From Methanobacteriota archaeon (GTDB lineage Archaea > Thermoplasmatota > Poseidoniia > Poseidoniales > Thalassarchaeaceae): a stretch of DNA of 64,000 nt. Location of the stretch: the NCBI GenBank assembly GCA_018654845.1, contig JABIKU010000035.1:78826-142825 (forward strand). Direction: 5' to 3'. Shown here in pieces: positions 59,750-64,000 of the stretch (the first letter of the stretch is position 1; each line of letters starts with the position of its first letter). The position numbers and the translations under genes are program-made. Under the pieces are notes generated by a model, which saw only the letters and a program-made list of their open reading frames with translations, was not told the DNA's origin and did no database searches.

Positions 59750-60832
59750 ACTCTCGTTAATATCGACACTTACTAATCGAACTTCGTGGACAGGAGATTG
59801 ACCCTCTGAACCATCTGGTTGAAGCTCAAGCGAAACATCACTAATCGCAGTAACATCATTCAATCCGGCGATTACCATTCCGAAAACCGTGTGAATACCA
59901 TCGAGATGACTTGGAGTGCTATCGGAAGGTACGATGTAAAATTGGCTTCCACCCGTGTTAGCTGCACTGGTTTTTGCCATCGCCAGAGCGCCTGGTGTGT
60001 GAAGCAAGCCGTTAGTAGCCTCATCACCAAGAGTCCAATCTTCCATCCTACAAGTTTCAGGGGTATGTTGAACGCCTTGACTATTCGCAGCCTCACCATT
60101 ACAATATCCATACCATTGAGCTGCATGCCCACCTGAACCGTCAGAATTCGTAAAATCCCCACCTTGAATCATGAAATTATTCATTATTCGGTGGAATATC
60201 GTATGGTCATATGCACCACTATCAGATAGTCGCCTGAAATTATCGACATGATCTGGTGCTTTATCTTCAAATAATTCGATGGTGATGTGCGCTGTCGTTC
60301 GATCACCCTCATCCCCACCTGCTGGCACATAGGAAATCTCCATCGTAGCAGTCAAGGTTTCTTCTTGATTGATAATCCCGCCAGCATATTTCAGTCCGAC
60401 TAAAAGTATCATCCCTGCGATTAAAATTACTACCAATCCAGTCGGTGTTGGGCTACCATCGTCAAAAATTTGTAAACTTGTGCCCAGCGAAATTCCCGCC
60501 TCATCCATCATCCCAGTCAATTGATTCAAGCTGCGACGAACATCCTTATTTTTGGGTTCGAATTTTAATGAATTATTGTAATTCTTGTAAGCACTCTGCC
60601 AATTTTTCTTTTGGTGGCTGTCATTTTCGCTACCTAATTCAACAAATGCATCTGCTGCTAATTGGCAGGTTTTTGCTTTATCAGAATCGCTATCGCTAAG
60701 ATTCCATGCCTCTTCACGTAACAATTTCACTGCTCGGTTTGCATTTCCATTATCAGTGAGGTTTGCCGCCTCAGCCCAGATATTTTTCAGTCCCTCAGGA
60801 ACTCCCATGAGGGTGGCCGAGTCGGCACTCAT
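59747..60832 (-). CDS. Membrane-anchored cyclophilin-type peptidyl-prolyl isomerase
   Basis: 361 residues from the ATG at 60832 (MSADSATLMGVPEGLKNIWA); the ORF extends to 60931 but the extra residues look unrelated. The N-terminal 110 residues are helical and TPR-like (GNANRAVKLLREEAWNLSDS and SAYKNYNNSLKFEPKNKDVR). A transmembrane helix lies at about 132-152 (GLVVILIAGMILLVGLKYAG). The cyclophilin domain covers about 165-358: FHRIMNNFMIQGGDF with catalytic Arg215, ALAMAKTSAANTGGSQFYIV, and LDGIHTVFGMVIAGLNDV. All core residues are present. With no signal peptide, the isomerase domain is probably outside and the TPR domain inside. A foldase for secreted proteins is likely. Confidence 0.9.
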   Translation of the reverse strand: MSADSATLMGVPEGLKNIWAEAANLTDNGNANRAVKLLREEAWNLSDSDSDKAKTCQLAADAFVELGSENDSHQKKNWQSAYKNYNNSLKFEPKNKDVRRSLNQLTGMMDEAGISLGTSLQIFDDGSPTPTGLVVILIAGMILLVGLKYAGGIINQEETLTATMEISYVPAGGDEGDRTTAHITIELFEDKAPDHVDNFRRLSDSGAYDHTIFHRIMNNFMIQGGDFTNSDGSGGHAAQWYGYCNGEAANSQGVQHTPETCRMEDWTLGDEATNGLLHTPGALAMAKTSAANTGGSQFYIVPSDSTPSHLDGIHTVFGMVIAGLNDVTAISDVSLELQPDGSEGQSPVHEVRLVSVDINES

Positions 60833-60966
60833 TGAAAACCGCAACGGATGATGATTTCCCTGAAAATAGAAGAATTGTGGGACGGCAATGCCTAAGACCG
60901 GCTCGCGTCGGCAACACGTCCGCGTAAGCACTGGATTGGCGCGCTTCCTTGGAGAATGTGGAAATA

Positions 60967-62757
60967 ATGACCCGCATCATAAATGACTTCACTCTCAATA
61001 TCGCTACAGCTAATGGAACCGGTTCACAATCAGCGAATCTGATTATTCTAAACTCAATATTTGAAATGGGAGTCCCAGTAAGTGGAAAAAATTACTTCCC
61101 TAGCAACATATCCGGCTTACCAACTTGGTACATTATCCGTGTCAGCGATGCAGGATATCAAGCACCTGGAAATGAGACAAATTACCGAGTAATCATGAAC
61201 AAAGATACTTGGGTTGATGATATTGAAAAGGCAGAATCTGGCTCGGTGATAATTTACAATGAAAATGTCAAATTACCTATCGAACGCGATGATTGTACAG
61301 TCTTCGGTATGCCGATGACCAAAATGGCAAGAGGAGTTAATCCGAAGTTATCAAGAATGATTGCAAATATGTATTATGTAGGGGCTCTCGCTCATCTTCT
61401 CAAAATTGATGATGAAGCAATATTGAAAGCAGTTACTAACCAATTCTCTGGTAAAGAAAAAGCCATTGAATTGAATATGCGTGCTATCGGTGAAGGTCGG
61501 GAATATGCTGCTGAAAACTGGCTTGATGAAGTTGAACATCAAGTAGAAGCTAGAGAAAAAGACCCGAATTCTTTCCTTATCGATGGAAACGAAGCAACTG
61601 CTCTAGGCTCGATTTATGGAGGAGTAAATATGCTTGCATGGTATCCGATTACTCCATCTTCCTCGGTAGCTGAAGAAATTATCCAATGGTTACCGAAACT
61701 TCGCAATGGTGAGGACGGTGGAGCGACTTGTGCTGTTTTACAAGCTGAAGATGAATTGGCTGCGGCCGGAATGGTTCTCGGAGCAAATTGGGCGGGAGGA
61801 CGTGGAATGACCGCTACAAGTGGCCCAGGAATTTCATTAATGTCAGAATTTATTGGACTGGGCTATTATGCTGAAATTCCTGCTGTTTTCTGGGATGTCA
61901 ATCGAGTTGGTCCATCAACAGGACTCCCCACTCGAACACAACAAGGCGATCTTAGTATGCTTTACGAAGCGAGCCATGGCGATACCCAACATATCGTACT
62001 AATTCCTGGAACAGTTAACGAATGCTTCGAATTTGGTTGGAAAATTTTCGATGTTGCAGAACGATATCAAACCCCGGTATTCGGATTCAGCGACCTGGAT
62101 TTAGGAATGAATCACTGGGAAACATCCGGCTTCGAATATCCACCAACTAAAATGGATCGAGGAAAAGTTATCCGAACCCAAGCGCAGTTGGATGCCATCG
62201 AAAATTATGGCCGCTATCGAGACATAGATGGTGATGGGATTTGTTATCGAACATTACCCGGTTCAGGATTAGAACCAATTCTAACTAGAGGAACCGGTAG
62301 AGATGAAGACGGTATTTATTCAGAAAATCCAGAAGACTATGTCAAGCATATGGCTAGATTGAAGAGGAAGATTGATGGTGCACGAGATGAACTCCCAGCA
62401 CCAATTATCCGTGAAGAAGAGAATAAGCAAGTTGGAATAATTTATTATGGCTCTATGGAGAATGTTATCGTTGAAATCGACGATATGTTGGAGTCAACAG
62501 GACTTTCAGTTAGTACATGTAGAGTTCGATCTTTACCTTATCATTCCGAGGTTCAACAATTTATCGAAAGCCACGAACAAGTCATTGTTCTCGAAATAAA
62601 CCGTGATGGCCAATTATTTGGAATTCTACGCAAGGAATTACCTGTAAATTTACTCAGCAAGATGCACAAAGTTGCCTATAGTGATGGCCTACCTCCACGA
62701 GCACAAATTTACTCAGATTTAATTCTTGAAACTATACACATGGAGGTGAGCGTATGA
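60967..62757 (+). CDS. korA: 2-oxoacid:ferredoxin oxidoreductase, fused gamma-alpha subunit
   Basis: Oxidative decarboxylation of a 2-oxoacid (probably 2-oxoglutarate) to the acyl-CoA with reduction of ferredoxin. 596 residues from the ATG at 60967, with GGAG at 60951-60954; a TTG at 60949 is the alternative. The gamma domain comes first, about 8-180 (ATANGTGSQSANLIILNSIF), then the alpha domain from about 210 (YGGVNMLAWYPITPSSSVAE). It contains GPGISLMSEFIGLGYYAEIP and PTRTQQGDLSMLYEASHGDT, and ends in a transketolase-C-like region. KorB follows with an ATGA overlap. Together with aconitase this supplies part of a TCA cycle. Confidence 0.92.
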   Translation: MTRIINDFTLNIATANGTGSQSANLIILNSIFEMGVPVSGKNYFPSNISGLPTWYIIRVSDAGYQAPGNETNYRVIMNKDTWVDDIEKAESGSVIIYNENVKLPIERDDCTVFGMPMTKMARGVNPKLSRMIANMYYVGALAHLLKIDDEAILKAVTNQFSGKEKAIELNMRAIGEGREYAAENWLDEVEHQVEAREKDPNSFLIDGNEATALGSIYGGVNMLAWYPITPSSSVAEEIIQWLPKLRNGEDGGATCAVLQAEDELAAAGMVLGANWAGGRGMTATSGPGISLMSEFIGLGYYAEIPAVFWDVNRVGPSTGLPTRTQQGDLSMLYEASHGDTQHIVLIPGTVNECFEFGWKIFDVAERYQTPVFGFSDLDLGMNHWETSGFEYPPTKMDRGKVIRTQAQLDAIENYGRYRDIDGDGICYRTLPGSGLEPILTRGTGRDEDGIYSENPEDYVKHMARLKRKIDGARDELPAPIIREEENKQVGIIYYGSMENVIVEIDDMLESTGLSVSTCRVRSLPYHSEVQQFIESHEQVIVLEINRDGQLFGILRKELPVNLLSKMHKVAYSDGLPPRAQIYSDLILETIHMEVSV

Positions 62758-63788
62758 GCCTCATAAAACTCAACGTGATAGATCTAGAAAAAACAGACTA
62801 CAAGGGTGGGAAATCCTCCCTATGCCCTGGCTGTGGCCATGACCAAATTTCGAATGTGATTATTCAGGCGGCATGGGAAAATGGAATCCCACCAGAATCT
62901 ATCGCAAAGATGAGTGGAATCGGTTGCTCTTCGAAAACACCGGCATACTTTCTCGGTAAATCACACGGATTCAATACAGTTCATGGAAGAATGCCATCGG
63001 TTACAACCGGTGCGAATATGGTCAACAAAGATTTGTCCTTCATTGCCGTTTCCGGCGATGGCGATACAGCGAGCATTGGAATTGGTCAATTCATTCATGC
63101 AATTCGACGAAATTTGAACATGGTTTACATCATTGAAAATAACGGCGTTTATGGATTGACAAAGGGGCAGTACTCAGCTACCGTAGAAAAGGGCTCAAAG
63201 AAAAAGAAAGGAATGCCTAATGAGCAACAACCAATCGATCTTTGCGCTATGGCTATTAATCTAGGTTGCAGTTTTGTCGCTCGCTCATTTTCAGGAAGTA
63301 AAAAGCAATTGACCAGCCTTATCCGAGCTGCAATGAGTCACAAGGGCATGGCTATTATTGATGTGATTTCACCATGTGTATCATTTTCAAATAACGATGA
63401 ATCGTATCGTTCGTACAATTATGTCAAAGGAAATGATGAAATTCTCCATATCGTTGACTACATTCCTCACTTCACCCCGTTGGCTGAAGTTGATATTCCT
63501 GAAGGAAAATTTGAAGATATCAAAATGTTCGATGGTTCGACATTACGCCTCGAAACAGTCGGTAGTAACCATGACCCTTCGGATGCAGTCTCAGCATTGG
63601 CAGCAATTCACCATGCAACAGGGGAAAATAAGCATGTGACAGGGCTTCTTTACTTCAATCCAGAAATAGAAACTACCGACGAAGCACTAGGACTTACCGA
63701 TACACCTTTGGTAAATCTCTCAGAGAATTTGATGCGACCGAGTGCAACTAGCCTTGAAGCAGTCAATCAAGGATTCAGAAACAATTGA
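62754..63788 (+). CDS. korB: 2-oxoacid:ferredoxin oxidoreductase beta subunit
   Basis: Thiamine-diphosphate and [4Fe-4S] subunit partnering the korA product. 344 residues. Cluster ligands are C24 and C27 (LCPGCGH), C58 (GIGCSS) and a later Cys in SPCVSFSN. The ThDP/Mg motif is VSGDGDTASIGIGQFIHAIR near 99-118, with IENNGVYGLTKGQYS following. The last 100 residues form the usual C-terminal extension. The start overlaps korA (ATGA), so equimolar synthesis is expected. 2-Oxoglutarate is the likely substrate by context; pyruvate or another 2-oxoacid cannot be excluded. Confidence 0.93.
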   Translation: MSLIKLNVIDLEKTDYKGGKSSLCPGCGHDQISNVIIQAAWENGIPPESIAKMSGIGCSSKTPAYFLGKSHGFNTVHGRMPSVTTGANMVNKDLSFIAVSGDGDTASIGIGQFIHAIRRNLNMVYIIENNGVYGLTKGQYSATVEKGSKKKKGMPNEQQPIDLCAMAINLGCSFVARSFSGSKKQLTSLIRAAMSHKGMAIIDVISPCVSFSNNDESYRSYNYVKGNDEILHIVDYIPHFTPLAEVDIPEGKFEDIKMFDGSTLRLETVGSNHDPSDAVSALAAIHHATGENKHVTGLLYFNPEIETTDEALGLTDTPLVNLSENLMRPSATSLEAVNQGFRNN

Positions 63789-63860
63789 GTTTATTCACAA
63801 TTTTCCAAGGATTTACCGCCTCGGTTTCTTGAAATAGATGAGCCATCTCGGCAGTATACT

Positions 63861-63936
63861 AGTCCCTTAGTGTAGTGGTCCATCATGTGGGGTTCTGGAT
63901 CCCACGACCCTGGTTCGAATCCGGGAGGGACTACCA
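63861..63936 (+). tRNA. tRNA-Gln (anticodon CUG)
   Basis: The acceptor stem AGTCCCT pairs with AGGGACT, followed by discriminator A at 63933 and an encoded CCA at 63934-63936. The anticodon stem-loop is TGGGG-TTCTGGA-TCCCA with anticodon CTG, and the T loop is GGTTCGAATCC. It is 73 nt plus CCA with a short variable loop and no intron. Confidence 0.95.
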
Positions 63937-64000
63937 ATTTCTTGCAACCCTGAAGAGTTTAAATCAAATATTTCTGGATCATTATCGGTAATCCAGCATG
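63937..64000 (+). other. Right-edge sequence, possible start of a next gene
   Basis: The last bases are ATG at 63998-64000. TTTAAAT at about 63958-63965 could be a TATA element, but with so little sequence no gene can be called. Confidence 0.15.

Overview
The window looks like a chromosome segment of an uncultured marine planktonic euryarchaeon, most likely Marine Group II (Candidatus Poseidoniales); Marine Group III is the main alternative. The archaeal signs are the alternative shikimate route (ADH synthase, DHQ synthase II, GHMP-type shikimate kinase), a bacterio-opsin-activator-type HTH protein, ferredoxin-dependent 2-oxoacid oxidoreductase, a PGF-CTERM-like cell-surface tail, a Gar1-like protein and TATA-like promoter elements. 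A bacterial-type GpsA, aconitase A and large secreted FG-GAP proteins fit marine Thermoplasmatota. No mobile element, CRISPR array or rRNA was seen. All taxonomy is inference from gene content.

Layout. 1-5136: a methyltransferase fragment, PEP synthase, thioredoxin reductase and a MoeB/ThiF-rhodanese protein. 5347-10513: a fused 2-oxoacid dehydrogenase E1 with a zinc ribbon, a Ca/Na exchanger and an acyl-CoA dehydrogenase. 10597-22139: a subtilase followed by a molybdenum-hydroxylase island (MocA-like, ZIP transporter, MntR, XdhC, HTH regulator, three-subunit enzyme, coupled surface protein). The FAD subunit carries the extra [4Fe-4S] cysteines known from 4-hydroxybenzoyl-CoA reductase. 22309-27287: a MoxR/DUF58 membrane operon with clear Shine-Dalgarno sites. 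27297-30997: the complete late archaeal shikimate cluster aroC-aroK-DHQS II-ADHS, followed by exonuclease III. 31962-40008: an FtsX/LolD-type ABC exporter, an EF-hand membrane protein, and an acidic lipoprotein with LDL-receptor-class-A-like motifs. 40099-41589: tRNA-Leu, gpsA and a small winged-helix protein. 41596-44226: a three-gene ABC uptake operon. 44361-49701: a surface protein, a Gar1-RGG-zinc-finger protein, a TPR membrane protein and AdoHcy hydrolase. 49788-60832: a 2131-residue surface protein, an unknown protein, aconitase and a membrane cyclophilin. 60967-63936: 2-oxoacid:ferredoxin oxidoreductase KorAB and tRNA-Gln.

The most unusual item is the solute-binding lipoprotein at 43252-44226. 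It sits with PhnC/PhnE-like ABC components, but its sequence matches a single transferrin lobe: the four ferric-ion ligands (Asp, Tyr, Tyr, His), the anion-site Thr and the Cys pair are all in place. A DtxR-box-like palindrome lies against its TATA element. I infer a transferrin-type iron uptake ABC system in an archaeon. A second DtxR/MntR-like palindrome precedes the ZIP metal transporter next to an MntR with all six Mn ligands.

All calls come from reading the sequence and from recalled family motifs; no database search was run.
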